DNA from: G963663735 sp963663735
GTDB taxonomy: Bacteria > Acidobacteriota > UBA6911 > RPQK01 > JAPXNP01
DNA length: 64,000 nt
Direction of reading: 5' to 3'
NCBI GenBank assembly: GCA_963663735.2
Contig: CAXXHN010000002.1
Coordinates: 744,001-808,000, forward strand
In this document: positions 1 to 9,225 of the stretch, piece by piece
Numbering within the stretch: the first letter of the stretch is position 1
Layout of the letters: the number at the start of each line of letters is the position of its first letter
Made by a program: the position numbers and the translations under genes
The notes under the pieces: model-generated
The model's database searches: none
The model's input: the letters and a program-made list of their open reading frames with translations, nothing else
What the model was told of the DNA's origin: nothing

Positions 1-292
1 TGGCGTCTCTATCAATACCGCTGTGATCAAAGGACCCGCTGGGGTGAACCGCTTTTAGCTCATTGAGGTCTGTATCTTCAGGAAGAATGCGAAAAGAAGG
101 ATCTCCTCCCCGGTAACCAGTGTCAAAGGGTGTCTGGTCCGGTCTGTGAAAGGCAGCGGTGGTAACCACTCCGATCCGCGAAGCGTTTAAGGGTTTTTCC
201 AGCTTTACTCCAGTTTTCCACTCCAGGCTGTTGTACTTGTAATTCTTCATGAAAATTCTGTACTTCATTTTCATGTCGCTTAGCTTTGCCAT
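1..292 (-). CDS. GrdB/PrdB-like reductase selenoprotein B family protein, 5' part only
   Basis: A reading frame starting at an ATG at 290-292 (minus) runs open to the left edge, so only the first 97 codons are present. The residues after about position 30 (RIGVVTTAAFHRPDQTPFDT, then GDPSFRILP, then HPSGSFDHSGIDRDA) match the N-terminal part of the glycine/sarcosine/betaine and D-proline reductase selenoprotein B family. A purine-rich GAAGG lies about 10 bases upstream of the start. Many short family members have no characterised reaction and lack selenocysteine. The part that would show a Sec or Cys codon lies outside the window, so substrate and activity cannot be assigned. A 61-codon frame starting at 308 overlaps it in another phase and looks like a shadow. 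Confidence 0.7.
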   Translation of the reverse strand, partial: MAKLSDMKMKYRIFMKNYKYNSLEWKTGVKLEKPLNASRIGVVTTAAFHRPDQTPFDTGYRGGDPSFRILPEDTDLNELKAVHPSGSFDHSGIDRDA

Positions 293-442
293 TTTTGTAA
301 ACCTTCATAAAATCAGGATGAATGTTTAGTATATGTGTAGCAGGTTTTTTTATAAACTACCACAACAGTCAGAGGTGAGAGATATTTTTTTGATTTCAGG
401 ATAATGGTTTCCAGGAGGCATTTGCCAGAGACGGTGTTTAAC

Positions 443-1921
443 ATGTTAATTAAAAGAATTTTTATAGCTGTTATTGTGCATTTTACCAGCCTGTTGGTTT
501 TGTCCGGGGCTGATAATCCGGAAATTGAAATCAGTGCGAAGATGGAGCAGGTGTTTAATGATCCTTCTTTTCAGCGTGCTTTCTGGGGAGTCAAAGTTGT
601 TTCACTGGACACCGGCCAAGTGATTTATGAAAGAAATGCTCATAAATTATTTGTTCCTGCGTCCAATATGAAGATCCTCACTGCTGCCGCCGCCCTGTGT
701 CTTCTGGGGGAAGATTATGTATTCCGAACACCTGTCACAACTTCAGGGAAGATTTCAGGAGGAGTCTTAAGGGGAGATCTGATTGTAACGGGAAGCGGTG
801 ATCCTACATTGAGTGCGCGTTTTACCGGGAGTAACCGCAGCAATGCATTGTCAGGAGACCCCTGGGCGGTTTTTGCCACCTGGGCGGAGGATCTTAAAAA
901 ACTCAATATTCATCGCATTGATGGAAATATAATAGGGAATGATCATTTATTTGAACAGGTGGATTTTGGAGATGGGTGGTCATGGGATGATTTAAACTAT
1001 GCCTGTTCCGCTGGATTTGGCGCCTTGCAGTTTAATGAAACCAGCGCATACATTGAAATCCAGCCTGGGAGAAAGATCGGTTCTTCGGCTGAAGCACGCC
1101 TTATTCCCCGACTGGAATCAATGGGTGTCGAATCATTCCTGGAGACTGTGAATCCTGAATGTGAAATGGAGGTCACTGTTTCCCGTGAAGGACGAAGATT
1201 TTTGTTGTCCGGACAGGTGCCTGATGGAACCGGAATTTTTTACCAGACTGTCGCTCTGCCCAGCCCTACCCGCTATTTTCTGGATATGCTGAGAGAAACC
1301 CTGGAGAAGAATGGAATCAGCATTACCGGCAAGACCATGGATTGCGATGATCTTGATACCTGTCACCAGGTTGGGGAACGGGTCCTGTTCACCCACGTTT
1401 CTCCGCCGATGAAGGATATCCTCTCCCTGCTTCTGGAAGTAAGCCAGAACCAGTATGCTGAGACGATATTTCGTCTTCTGGATAAAAAGGAGAAGGAAAA
1501 GAGCGATGAAGGCGCGGTTAAAACCATGGAGAGCCTGCTCAGCTCAATGGGAGTCCCTTCAGATGCCTATGAGATCAGTGACGGATCAGGGTTGTCACGC
1601 ACTAATCTCCTAGCTCCGGACACAATTATTAGGGTTCTGCAGTACATGTATAGGCATGATCGAGGGCAGCAGTTTATGGAAATGTTGCCGCAAAGCGGAG
1701 TAAAAGGAAGCATCAAAGGACGCATGACGGGAACCAGGGCCAGCGAAAGAGTTTATGCCAAGACAGGTACTCTTTCCTGGGTCAGGGCTCTTTCCGGGTA
1801 CCTTAAGACAGAAAAGGGAGAAATCCTTGCCTTTTCGATGCTGGTTAATAATTACAATCAGCCTCGCCAGTCTGCGGAATACCTGCAGGATCAGGCTCTT
1901 GAGATACTGGTGGGGTATTAA
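443..1921 (+). CDS. dacB: D-alanyl-D-alanine carboxypeptidase/endopeptidase (PBP4, DacB)
   Basis: Penicillin-binding protein 4 family (peptidase S13), a periplasmic enzyme that trims or cleaves peptidoglycan cross-links. All three catalytic motifs are visible. Counting from the upstream ATG at 404, SxxK is SNMK at 87-90, SxN is SQN at 347-349 inside VSQNQYAE, and KTG is at 453-455. The stretch SDGSGLSR near 402-409 is also typical. An N-terminal signal peptide ends near LVLSGA. I prefer the ATG at 443 because it gives a normal signal sequence (MLIKRIFIAV...). The ATG at 404 would add 13 unusual residues, and neither start has a strong Shine-Dalgarno. Length (492 aa) fits the family. The gene is single, convergent with rarA and separated from it by 42 bases. 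Confidence 0.93.
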   Translation: MLIKRIFIAVIVHFTSLLVLSGADNPEIEISAKMEQVFNDPSFQRAFWGVKVVSLDTGQVIYERNAHKLFVPASNMKILTAAAALCLLGEDYVFRTPVTTSGKISGGVLRGDLIVTGSGDPTLSARFTGSNRSNALSGDPWAVFATWAEDLKKLNIHRIDGNIIGNDHLFEQVDFGDGWSWDDLNYACSAGFGALQFNETSAYIEIQPGRKIGSSAEARLIPRLESMGVESFLETVNPECEMEVTVSREGRRFLLSGQVPDGTGIFYQTVALPSPTRYFLDMLRETLEKNGISITGKTMDCDDLDTCHQVGERVLFTHVSPPMKDILSLLLEVSQNQYAETIFRLLDKKEKEKSDEGAVKTMESLLSSMGVPSDAYEISDGSGLSRTNLLAPDTIIRVLQYMYRHDRGQQFMEMLPQSGVKGSIKGRMTGTRASERVYAKTGTLSWVRALSGYLKTEKGEILAFSMLVNNYNQPRQSAEYLQDQALEILVGY

Positions 1922-1963
1922 AAACCGCAGGGAAAGTCTCCTGTCAGGATCCGGATAGCCGTG

Positions 1964-3343
1964 TTATCGGGATTTTTCCTGGTTACTCTGCTTTGCCAAT
2001 GATTTTTTAATGTTACGGATTTCTCCAAGTCTCTGGAAAATGGATTTTTCCTGTCCGTTCCGTGTAGGTTGGTAATAAACCCTGCCGAGCAGGTTATCGG
2101 GCAGGCACTGCATGTCAGTTAATCCATTTTCGAAGTCATGGGCGTACTGGTATCCTTTACCGTAATCAAGTTCCTTCATAAGCTTGGTAGGGGCATTCCT
2201 CAGGTGAAGTGGAACCGGTTGGTGACGGGTTTCTTCCACATCTTTTTTTACTCTTTTGCTGGCCTCGTATACAGCGTTGGACTTTGGTACCACGGCCAGG
2301 TATATGACAACCTGGGCCAGGGCAAGATTACCTTCAGGCATACCCAGAAAATCATAGGCGCGTAAAGCATCTACGGCAAAACCAAGAGCCCTTGGATCAG
2401 ACAAGCCTACATCTTCAGAGGCAAAACGAATCATCCTTCTCGCCACGTACCTTGGATCCTCCCCTGATTCCAGCATGCGTGTCAACCAGTAGAGAGAAGC
2501 GTCAGGATCGCTGTTGCGGATAGATTTATGCAGAGCTGAGATCAGGTTGTAATGCTCTTCACCGTTTTTGTCATAGAGAAGGGTTCTTTGCTGCAGGGCT
2601 TGTTTTACAACATCCTTATCGAGAACCGGTTTGTAAGGATTACGCCGTTTTGCGAGGTTGGCAGACACTTCCAGTGCATTGAGCGCCGCTCTGGCATCTC
2701 CGTTGGCAAAAAGAGAAATCAGGTTTAAGGCATCCTCTTCCGCTGAGATATTCAGGTTTCCCAGGCCATTATCGGAATCCGCCAGGGTACGATTCAGGAG
2801 TTCAGTGATTTCATCGTCACTGAGTGGATTGAGTACCAGGACCCTGGATCGTGAGAGCAGAGGGGCGATAACTGAAAAGGAGGGATTTTCTGTGGTTGCC
2901 CCGATAAGTACCAGAGTGCCGTTTTCAACATGGGGAAGAAATGCATCCTGCTGAGCTTTGTTGAACCGGTGAATTTCATCCACAAACAGGATGGTTCTCT
3001 TCTGGTGGCCTTTCATCTGGAAACGGGCCATTTCAACAACTTCCTTGACATCTTTTACGCCGGAAAGTACCGCGCTCAAGGCAACGAAGTGATAATTAGT
3101 TTCGTTGGCTATAATCCTGGCAATGGTTGTTTTTCCGATACCCGGAGGACCCCAGAGAATCATTGAGGGAATCTCATTCGCGGCAATGGCTTCAGGTAAA
3201 AAATTTCCTTTTCCCACCAAGTGTTTCTGGCCGATGAGCTGACTGAGGTTGTCAGGGCGCATACGATCGGCAAGGGGAGACTTTCCCGGAAAATTACCTT
3301 CATCGGCTGCCGGCTGCTCCCGGGAAAAGAGATCCTTATCCAT
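1964..3343 (-). CDS. rarA: Replication-associated recombination protein A (RarA/MgsA AAA+ ATPase)
   Basis: AAA+ ATPase of the RarA/Mgs1/WRNIP1 family, which acts at stalled replication forks. Walker A is GPPGIGKT at residues 65-72 and Walker B is FVDEIHRF around 120-127. The sensor region reads IGATTENPSFSV. The C-terminal half carries the family tetramerisation region (DPDASLYWLTRMLESGEDP, then RRMIRFASEDVGLSDP). Length (459 aa) is normal. The gene follows rlmB and overlaps its 3' end by 8 bases, so the two are probably one transcript with coupled translation. Confidence 0.95.
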   Translation of the reverse strand: MDKDLFSREQPAADEGNFPGKSPLADRMRPDNLSQLIGQKHLVGKGNFLPEAIAANEIPSMILWGPPGIGKTTIARIIANETNYHFVALSAVLSGVKDVKEVVEMARFQMKGHQKRTILFVDEIHRFNKAQQDAFLPHVENGTLVLIGATTENPSFSVIAPLLSRSRVLVLNPLSDDEITELLNRTLADSDNGLGNLNISAEEDALNLISLFANGDARAALNALEVSANLAKRRNPYKPVLDKDVVKQALQQRTLLYDKNGEEHYNLISALHKSIRNSDPDASLYWLTRMLESGEDPRYVARRMIRFASEDVGLSDPRALGFAVDALRAYDFLGMPEGNLALAQVVIYLAVVPKSNAVYEASKRVKKDVEETRHQPVPLHLRNAPTKLMKELDYGKGYQYAHDFENGLTDMQCLPDNLLGRVYYQPTRNGQEKSIFQRLGEIRNIKKSLAKQSNQEKSR

Positions 3344-4124
3344 CAGCTTTGTAAATCCTTCTGCTTATTTCGTACATGACCAGGGAAGATGCCACTGCAA
3401 CATTAAGGCTTTCGGTGTCGCCACCCATGGGAATGGTAAGTTTTTTTCCTGTCTTGCTCATTTTCCGCTGATCCAGGCCTTTCCCTTCACTCCCGAATAC
3501 CACGGCAAGGGGAGCGCTTAAATCAGCTTGATGCAGTGGGATTCCCTGCCCGGGAAAGGAATACCAGATCTGATAACCCGCAGCTTCCAGATCTTCCGGA
3601 TAAAAACCGGTCAGGAAGGGAACGGTGAAAAGGTATCCGGCTGAAGCCCTGACTACTTTTTCATTATAAAAGGATACACTGTCCGGGCTACTGACAATAG
3701 AAAAGCCCCCCAGTGCGGCCGCTGTCCTGATTATGGTGCCAAGGTTACCAGGATCCTGCAGGCTGTGCAGAAAGATCACCCTGTCGGTCAAATCTTTCCT
3801 GGACCAGCATGGTTTTTTAAAAAAGGCCATTAAACCCTGGTTGTGTCTGACAGCGGAGAGCCTGTTAAAAAGCCGGTCCGAAAGACGATAAAGGTCCACG
3901 CTTTTTTTGGTAAGGCTCTCAAGCCCGGTTAAATCCAGGCTTGTACTCAGCAGCAGCAGTTCCGGCACCCTGGTTTTTTCCAGTTCAAGTATCTGTTTCC
4001 GTCCCTCAACCGCGATCCATGGGCATTCCTCACCTCCAGGGTTTTTCAGGAAACTTTCCCACAGTTTGAAGCTGGAATTCCCGGAACTCGTAATATGTCT
4101 GGCAGAGATTGCTGATAATGTCAC
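3336..4124 (-). CDS. TrmH/SpoU family rRNA or tRNA 2'-O-ribose methyltransferase
   Basis: SPOUT-class methyltransferase. The three SpoU motifs are present in order in the C-terminal half: motif 1 DPGNLGTIIRTAAALG, motif 2 VVFGSEGKGLD and motif 3 IPMGGDTESLNVAVA. These form the knotted SAM-binding site. The N-terminal ~100 residues resemble the RlmB/TsnR substrate-binding domain. Members methylate the 2'-O of ribose in 23S rRNA or tRNA, and the exact target cannot be read from sequence. It starts a two-gene minus-strand unit with rarA and diverges from the TsaC gene. Confidence 0.88.
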   Translation of the reverse strand: MTLSAISARHITSSGNSSFKLWESFLKNPGGEECPWIAVEGRKQILELEKTRVPELLLLSTSLDLTGLESLTKKSVDLYRLSDRLFNRLSAVRHNQGLMAFFKKPCWSRKDLTDRVIFLHSLQDPGNLGTIIRTAAALGGFSIVSSPDSVSFYNEKVVRASAGYLFTVPFLTGFYPEDLEAAGYQIWYSFPGQGIPLHQADLSAPLAVVFGSEGKGLDQRKMSKTGKKLTIPMGGDTESLNVAVASSLVMYEISRRIYKADG

Positions 4125-4257
4125 TTCCTGTCATTTTAATACTTTTATTACACAAGCGCATAAACATGAATGGTATTATCCACAATCAACCGGTTTTTTT
4201 AGTCGGAAATCACTGCTTTGATGGTAAATTGTTCTCTGGATGCAGATGCTTGGAAAT

Positions 4258-4884
4258 ATGAGAATAGATACAATCAACCCGGAACAGGGTAGGCTGAAGA
4301 CGATTGGAGATGTAGTCAGGAAAGGTGGGGTCATCCTGTATCCTACTGACACAGTTTACGGACTGGGATGTGATCCTTTCAGCAGTGATGCCCTGGAAAG
4401 GATACTCACCCTTAAAGGAAGAGTTCCTGATAAGGGTATGCTGGTGCTGATTCCCTCCCATGGGTGGCTGTTTCGCATTGCAGGCAAGATGGATCCGGGT
4501 ATGGTTCATCTCTGTCGTTCCTGGTGGCCCGGGCCGATAACCTGCCTTTTTGAGGCTGCACCTGAACTTCCTGGAAGACTCACCGGATCAAGCGGGAAAA
4601 TAGGGGTTAGAATGCCGGACAGCAGGTTTCTGCAGGACTGCATGAGAAGTATCTCCGGCCCACTCGTCTCAACCAGCGCCAATTTTGCCGGAGAACCACC
4701 AGCCAGCAGATTTGCAGATGTTGACTCCAGGATTATCGAAGGAGTGGATCTCTGGATTGAGGATATCGAAGAAACAACCTCCGAAAGTAAGGTTTCTACG
4801 GTTGTGGATTTATCTGGAGACTCTCCCTTTATTGTCAGGGAAGGGGAGGGTATTGAGATAGTCCTGAATTCGGGTGTCAGCTGA
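4258..4884 (+). CDS. L-threonylcarbamoyladenylate synthase (Sua5/YciO/YrdC/TsaC family)
   Basis: Makes threonylcarbamoyl-AMP from threonine, bicarbonate and ATP for the t6A37 modification of tRNAs reading ANN codons. The signature GGVILYPTDTVYGLGCDP lies near the N terminus, followed by KGRVPDKGM, LVSTSANFAGEPP and a C-terminal STVVDL segment. The protein is about 208 aa, the short YrdC/TsaC form without the extra Sua5 domain. I prefer the ATG at 4258 (MRIDTINPEQ), which gives the usual distance to the YPTDTVYGLG motif. In-frame ATGs also occur at 4240 and 4246. YciO paralogues of unclear function share the fold, so the symbol is left open. Confidence 0.88.
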   Translation: MRIDTINPEQGRLKTIGDVVRKGGVILYPTDTVYGLGCDPFSSDALERILTLKGRVPDKGMLVLIPSHGWLFRIAGKMDPGMVHLCRSWWPGPITCLFEAAPELPGRLTGSSGKIGVRMPDSRFLQDCMRSISGPLVSTSANFAGEPPASRFADVDSRIIEGVDLWIEDIEETTSESKVSTVVDLSGDSPFIVREGEGIEIVLNSGVS

Positions 4885-4897
4885 TAACCTGAAAAAC

Positions 4898-4920
4898 GCG
4901 GCAGCCGGGATAACTGCCGT
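4898..4920. terminator. Hairpin after the TsaC gene, possible minus-strand terminator
   Basis: CGGCAG (4899-4904) pairs with CTGCCG (4914-4919) across a 9-base loop. Read on the minus strand it is followed by five Ts (complement of 4892-4896), so it could stop transcripts from the symporter gene, which ends about 215 bases upstream on that strand. On the plus strand there is no T-run. Short stem, so modest support. Confidence 0.35.
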
Positions 4921-5133
4921 TCCTTCCAAACCAGGACAAAACTGATGCCTGGTTCCGCGTTTCGCATCTGTTTAGTACAATAATGTATCCATCCATCCTC
5001 ACTGTCTTTTCTGCCTCAGCGTCCACCTTGGCTTAGTTTAAGGCGCAACTAGGACTGGTTTTGTCAGCCTGGTTAAACATGGCCGAACCTGTATTCTTTC
5101 TAATTTGTCGAATTACAGAATAAAGGATACGAG

Positions 5134-6549
5134 TCAGCTTTTGAACTTTGCTTTCTTTTTATCGAAATACTCTTTAGTCAACCTGGAGACTATTCCTCCC
5201 ATGAAGAGCAGGGCGATGAGATTCGGAAGAGCCATCAATCCATTGAGCAGAGTTCCCAGTGCGAAAACAAGGGGAACGGATGCGACTGATCCTACCATAA
5301 TCAGAGCGACAAAAACGTAACGGTATGGCACTACAGATTTTGATCCGAAGAGAAACTCAGTACATTTTTCTCCGTAATAACACCACCCGATTAAAGTAGA
5401 AAAACCAAAAAGAAATGAACTTAGCGCTACTATAATGCTGGCGAAAGGAATACTTGTACTCAATGCGGCTGAAGTCAGGTCTCCACTGGCTTGCTGGTAA
5501 GCGGCATCAGTCCACATTCCCGAAGAAAGGATAATGAAGGCAGTCATCGAACATACAACTATGGTGTCTACAAATACTTCGAAAATCCCGACGATTCCCT
5601 GCTGAACAGGGTGGTCCACCTGTGCAATACCGTGGGCAATGGGAGCACTCCCCATGCCGGCTTCATTGGAAAGGACACCTCGGCTGATTCCGGCCGCTAT
5701 GGCAACAGAAACACCGGCTCCGGCAAAACCTCCAATGGCTGCTGATGGTGTAAAGGCATGTTTAAGAATCATGGCAAAAACTGCAGGGATAGTCGGAATA
5801 TTGAGAAGCACGTAGGAGATTCCGGTGAGCAGGTAAAGCGCGAGCATGGTTGGAACCAGAGTTTCCGCAACATGAGCAATACGTTTAATGCCGCCCAGCA
5901 GGACCAATCCTACCGCAACGGTTACAAAGATCCCGGGGAGCCAGTAGGGAATATCAAGATTTAAAATTGTTTTTGCCGCTTCAACAGATGTCCGGGCTAT
6001 GGTATTTGACTGGGCCATATTCCCGGTCCCGAACAAAGCGGTGGCTGCTCCGAATACACAGAACATATAAGCAAGTACTTTTGCCGGACCTTTCCATTTT
6101 AAACCGCGGCTTATGTAATACATGGGACCACTGGCAAGCTCTCCCCGTTCTGTGGTTACCCGGAAATGAACGCCAAGGACAACCTCAGCATATTTTGTTG
6201 CCATCCCTACGGCCGCGCAGACCCACATCCAGAAGATTGCCCCCGGCCCGCCGACAAGAATTGCAGTCGCCACCCCTCCGATATTTCCGTTTCCCACTGT
6301 TGAGGCCAGTGCAGTGGAAAGGGCCTGGAAGGGGGTGATGGTTCCGGTCCCGCCTTTCTGGCGCTTCATAACCCCTGCCAGTACGGTTCGTAATGCCAAA
6401 CCAAAATGCCTGATCTGGACAAATCCAGTTCTGACGGTCAGCCAAGCCCCGATAACAACCAGAATTATGGGAAGGGCAAAAGGCTGGTAAAGAAAACTGT
6501 ATAAGCCGTTTATTATTTCGGTCAGGTTATCAAGTATCGAGCTGTCCAT
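5134..6549 (-). CDS. Alanine/glycine:cation symporter (AGCS) family transporter
   Basis: Integral membrane amino acid transporter that takes up alanine or glycine with Na+ or H+. The sequence is almost entirely hydrophobic helices with family motifs such as TVGNGNIGGVATAILVGGPG, MATKYAEVVLGVHFR and SNEAGMGSAPIAH. The last is the conserved N-E-A-G-M-G region. Length (471 aa) and about 10-11 predicted membrane segments are typical. It is a single gene, with a 30-bp palindrome about 50 bases upstream of its start that may be an operator. The substrate cannot be narrowed beyond small neutral amino acids. Confidence 0.92.
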   Translation of the reverse strand: MDSSILDNLTEIINGLYSFLYQPFALPIILVVIGAWLTVRTGFVQIRHFGLALRTVLAGVMKRQKGGTGTITPFQALSTALASTVGNGNIGGVATAILVGGPGAIFWMWVCAAVGMATKYAEVVLGVHFRVTTERGELASGPMYYISRGLKWKGPAKVLAYMFCVFGAATALFGTGNMAQSNTIARTSVEAAKTILNLDIPYWLPGIFVTVAVGLVLLGGIKRIAHVAETLVPTMLALYLLTGISYVLLNIPTIPAVFAMILKHAFTPSAAIGGFAGAGVSVAIAAGISRGVLSNEAGMGSAPIAHGIAQVDHPVQQGIVGIFEVFVDTIVVCSMTAFIILSSGMWTDAAYQQASGDLTSAALSTSIPFASIIVALSSFLFGFSTLIGWCYYGEKCTEFLFGSKSVVPYRYVFVALIMVGSVASVPLVFALGTLLNGLMALPNLIALLFMGGIVSRLTKEYFDKKKAKFKS

Positions 6550-6599
6550 ATAAAGAATTCCTTAAAATTTGTATGCTGGAGTAAGCGATAATCAAATTA

Positions 6600-6629
6600 A
6601 TTCGTGTTTCATCATGATGTAACACGAAT
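6600..6629. promoter_or_regulatory. 30-bp near-perfect palindrome upstream of the symporter gene
   Basis: Left arm ATTCGTGTTTCATCA (6600-6614) and right arm TGATGTAACACGAAT (6615-6629) are reverse complements except at one position, with no central spacer. It lies 51-80 bases upstream of the AGCS start. Size and symmetry suit a dimeric regulator site. No T-run follows on either strand, so it does not look like a terminator. The identity of a binding protein is unknown. Confidence 0.45.
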
Positions 6630-6805
6630 CTCAGTTGGATGAGCATACCTGATCAAAATGCGCTAGGCAAGTGTGATGACATCGAAATTTGTTTACCGGT
6701 AGTCCTATTGCCGAAGGGAATTATTAACCCCTCAGTTACAGGCAACTTGGGTAACCACGCGGTGAAGAGAGCGGATTGACAGACTCGCGATCGAAGCACC
6801 GGCAG

Positions 6806-8224
6806 TCAATTTAATGGGAGAATTATGGTGATTAACAACCCGCCTTCAGGGTGGTTGTCCGCTTTAATTGAACCATTATGAAGTTTCACAGCCCGCTCCG
6901 ATATAGCCAGACCAATTCCTGAACCCCCTGAATTTCTATCCCGGGAGGGAGCGAGCCGGTAGAAAGATGTGAAAATCTTATCCAACTCGGACTCCGGCAC
7001 ACCTTCCCCCTGGTCTCGTACTTCAATTCTGGCGTGAAGGATTTCATCCACCAGGCAGGATCCCATGGTAATAGTTATGGTTGTGTTTTCCCGGGTGTAG
7101 GCAATGGCATTGCGCACTACGTTTTCCAGTGCGCTGCGGAGAATCTGTTCATGACCATTTAAATGAATCTCATCTTTTTCGATAACCTCTATTTTGATAT
7201 TCCTGGCTTTTGACTCAAACCTGGCGTCTTCGGCGATGCTGGCAATGACTTCTCCAAGTTTAAAATATTCCTTCCTGGAATCAACAGTTCCGTTTTCCAT
7301 GCGAGAGAGCGCCAGAAGCTGTTCAATCATGTTGTTAAGGCACTCGGATTCATGCTCTATCCTGTCGAGAGCCGGCTTACGGCCTTCTTCAGGAGAAAGA
7401 CGAGCCAGTTCCAGGGCGACATTTAAACGAGCCAGGGGAGAACGGAGTTCATGGGAAATATCCCGGAGCAGCCTGATCTGGCTGGTAAGAAGTTTCTCGA
7501 TTTGTTCTGCCATCAGGTCAAAGTCCCGAGCCAGGTAGGCAATTTCGTCATTTCTCTTTCCCATTGATGGGCCAATACGGACCGAAAGATTTCCTCCTGT
7601 CAGCTCCTTGGTCGCATTCCGTAGTCTGCTTATCGGGGAAGTAAGATACTTGGCCAGAAAAAAGCAGAGGATTCCTGCAATCAGAAATACTGAAAGCAGG
7701 CTTATGATCATTTCCCTGGTCAGGTTATCGTTAGCTGATGCCTGGAACCGGCTGTAAAAACCCATCTGCCTCCTGGCCATGGCGATCTGATCCGCCTTTA
7801 AAACACAGTAATACAGGTTCCGGGAGGAAGAACTGATTTTAATTCCGACAAAAGGATGCATATACAGGTCAGACCTGCGGGAATTCCGGAGGGCCTGCAC
7901 CAGTTCAGTCGCTTTTATCGGCGGAGGTGCTGATTCAGTGATTTCATTGCCATTACTGTCAAAGATGAAGGAATCATGTAAAAATACAGCCCGGTTCCTT
8001 CTTGTCAGTAAAGAATCCACTCCTGCAGATTCATATAGATCCACTGTGCGTTGGAGGTTCCGGACAAGGCCCTGCCTGATGAAACGGTTTGCCCCAAGAT
8101 CAGAGTTCCACATTCTTTCGGGAGGCGCAGGGAGGGCTGCCATGGTCACGATTATCAACGCTGCGCTCACCAGCATTATGGTCAGCCAGAACCATCCAAA
8201 AATTTTTAAAAATAATCTGTTCAT
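6806..8224 (-). CDS. CpxA/EnvZ-type membrane sensor histidine kinase
   Basis: Classical two-component kinase. TM1 is at residues about 8-30, a periplasmic sensor at ~31-170, TM2 at ~171-193, then HAMP at ~192-246. The dimerisation/phosphoacceptor motif is RDISHELRSPLARL with the phosphorylated His at 258. The HATPase domain has an N-box (ENVVRNAIAYTREN), a G1 motif (DQGEGVPE) and a G2 motif (GGSGIGLAI). The order and the SHELRSPLARL signature resemble CpxA-like kinases, but the periplasmic part is not diagnostic, so the stimulus is unknown. It lies 24 bases downstream of the response regulator gene at 8249-8938, the likely partner in one operon. Confidence 0.93.
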   Translation of the reverse strand: MNRLFLKIFGWFWLTIMLVSAALIIVTMAALPAPPERMWNSDLGANRFIRQGLVRNLQRTVDLYESAGVDSLLTRRNRAVFLHDSFIFDSNGNEITESAPPPIKATELVQALRNSRRSDLYMHPFVGIKISSSSRNLYYCVLKADQIAMARRQMGFYSRFQASANDNLTREMIISLLSVFLIAGILCFFLAKYLTSPISRLRNATKELTGGNLSVRIGPSMGKRNDEIAYLARDFDLMAEQIEKLLTSQIRLLRDISHELRSPLARLNVALELARLSPEEGRKPALDRIEHESECLNNMIEQLLALSRMENGTVDSRKEYFKLGEVIASIAEDARFESKARNIKIEVIEKDEIHLNGHEQILRSALENVVRNAIAYTRENTTITITMGSCLVDEILHARIEVRDQGEGVPESELDKIFTSFYRLAPSRDRNSGGSGIGLAISERAVKLHNGSIKADNHPEGGLLITIILPLN

Positions 8225-8248
8225 CGTCTTAATCGCGGGTAAATCTGG

Positions 8249-8938
8249 TTAATCCTTGGCAAAAATATAACCTGTTCCGCGGATAGTTTTAATTCTTGGT
8301 TCACCATCTTCCCGCTGCCCGATTTTTTTTCTGAGCTGTCCGATGTGGACATCAATTGAGCGGTCCAGGGGTGAAAAGTCCCTTTCCAGCACCTCCTGGG
8401 AAAGGGTATCCCTGGTCACTATTTCACCGGCCCTCCGCATCAGTGCCTCCATGAAATCAAATTCAAGCGATGTTATTTTTTGAGGCTTTTCTTGAAGATA
8501 CAGTGTGCGGGAAAATGGATCCAGCTTTATTCCCGCAAATTCAAGGATTCTTTTTTCGGTGGGTGGATGCTGATCCCTGTTGAAGCGTCTTAGAATAGCC
8601 TTGATGCGGGCTGACAGTTCCCTGGGATTGAATGGTTTGGGCAGATAATCGTCGGCTCCCAATTCCAGACCGTTAATCCTGTCGGATTCTTCACCTCGTG
8701 CGGTAAGCATCAACACAGGAACCTGGGAAGATGGGCGGATCCTGCGGAGAATCTCCAACCCGCTGATTCCTGGTAACATCACATCAAGGATAACCAGATC
8801 AAAGTCTTCTTTCAGAATTCTTTCGTGGCCGCTGATCCCGCTGTTTTCGACCGAACAGTCGAAACCCTCTCCGCCTAGGTATTCCACTAGCAGGTTACAG
8901 AGTTCCACATCGTCATCAATGATCAGTAATTTATACAT
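8249..8938 (-). CDS. OmpR/PhoB-family response regulator, canonical receiver
   Basis: Two-domain DNA-binding regulator of 229 aa. The receiver keeps the full active site: acidic pair D8-D9 (IIDDD), phosphoacceptor D52 (DLVILDVMLPG), Thr in LMLTA, and Lys in LPKPF. The C-terminal winged-helix domain ends in the recognition segment RSIDVHIGQLRKKIG and the GTGYIF wing. It sits directly upstream of the sensor kinase in the same direction (24-base gap), so the two probably form one system. A close paralogue without the phosphoacceptor lies 287 bases upstream. Confidence 0.95.
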   Translation of the reverse strand: MYKLLIIDDDVELCNLLVEYLGGEGFDCSVENSGISGHERILKEDFDLVILDVMLPGISGLEILRRIRPSSQVPVLMLTARGEESDRINGLELGADDYLPKPFNPRELSARIKAILRRFNRDQHPPTEKRILEFAGIKLDPFSRTLYLQEKPQKITSLEFDFMEALMRRAGEIVTRDTLSQEVLERDFSPLDRSIDVHIGQLRKKIGQREDGEPRIKTIRGTGYIFAKD

Positions 8939-9225
8939 ATCTATCCTGGATACTGCCGTTGTATCTAGCTAAGCTGATTAAACATAATAAAACAGATTAG
9001 GTACAAATTTGTGGATATTTCGAAATTGCTTCAGTTTACAGGATGAAATCAGCTATTAAGCAATTTTTCAGGATTATGACTTTTTGATGAAAACCTTAAG
9101 GAAAAGTTTCAGGAAGAAAAATCTATCAGATCGGAGCGCACAGTTTAACAAGTTTTAAAAAACGGTTAGAACTTCAAGAATATTTACATATCAGAATAAA
9201 ATTTCACCACAGCACTACAGCAAAG

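Noticed and set aside
123..308. 61-codon minus-strand frame at the left edge
   Set aside because: It overlaps the better supported GrdB-like frame in another phase and has no family likeness.
6550..6805. Possible glycine riboswitch ahead of the AGCS transporter
   Set aside because: None of the conserved core segments were recognised. The palindrome there explains the visible symmetry better.
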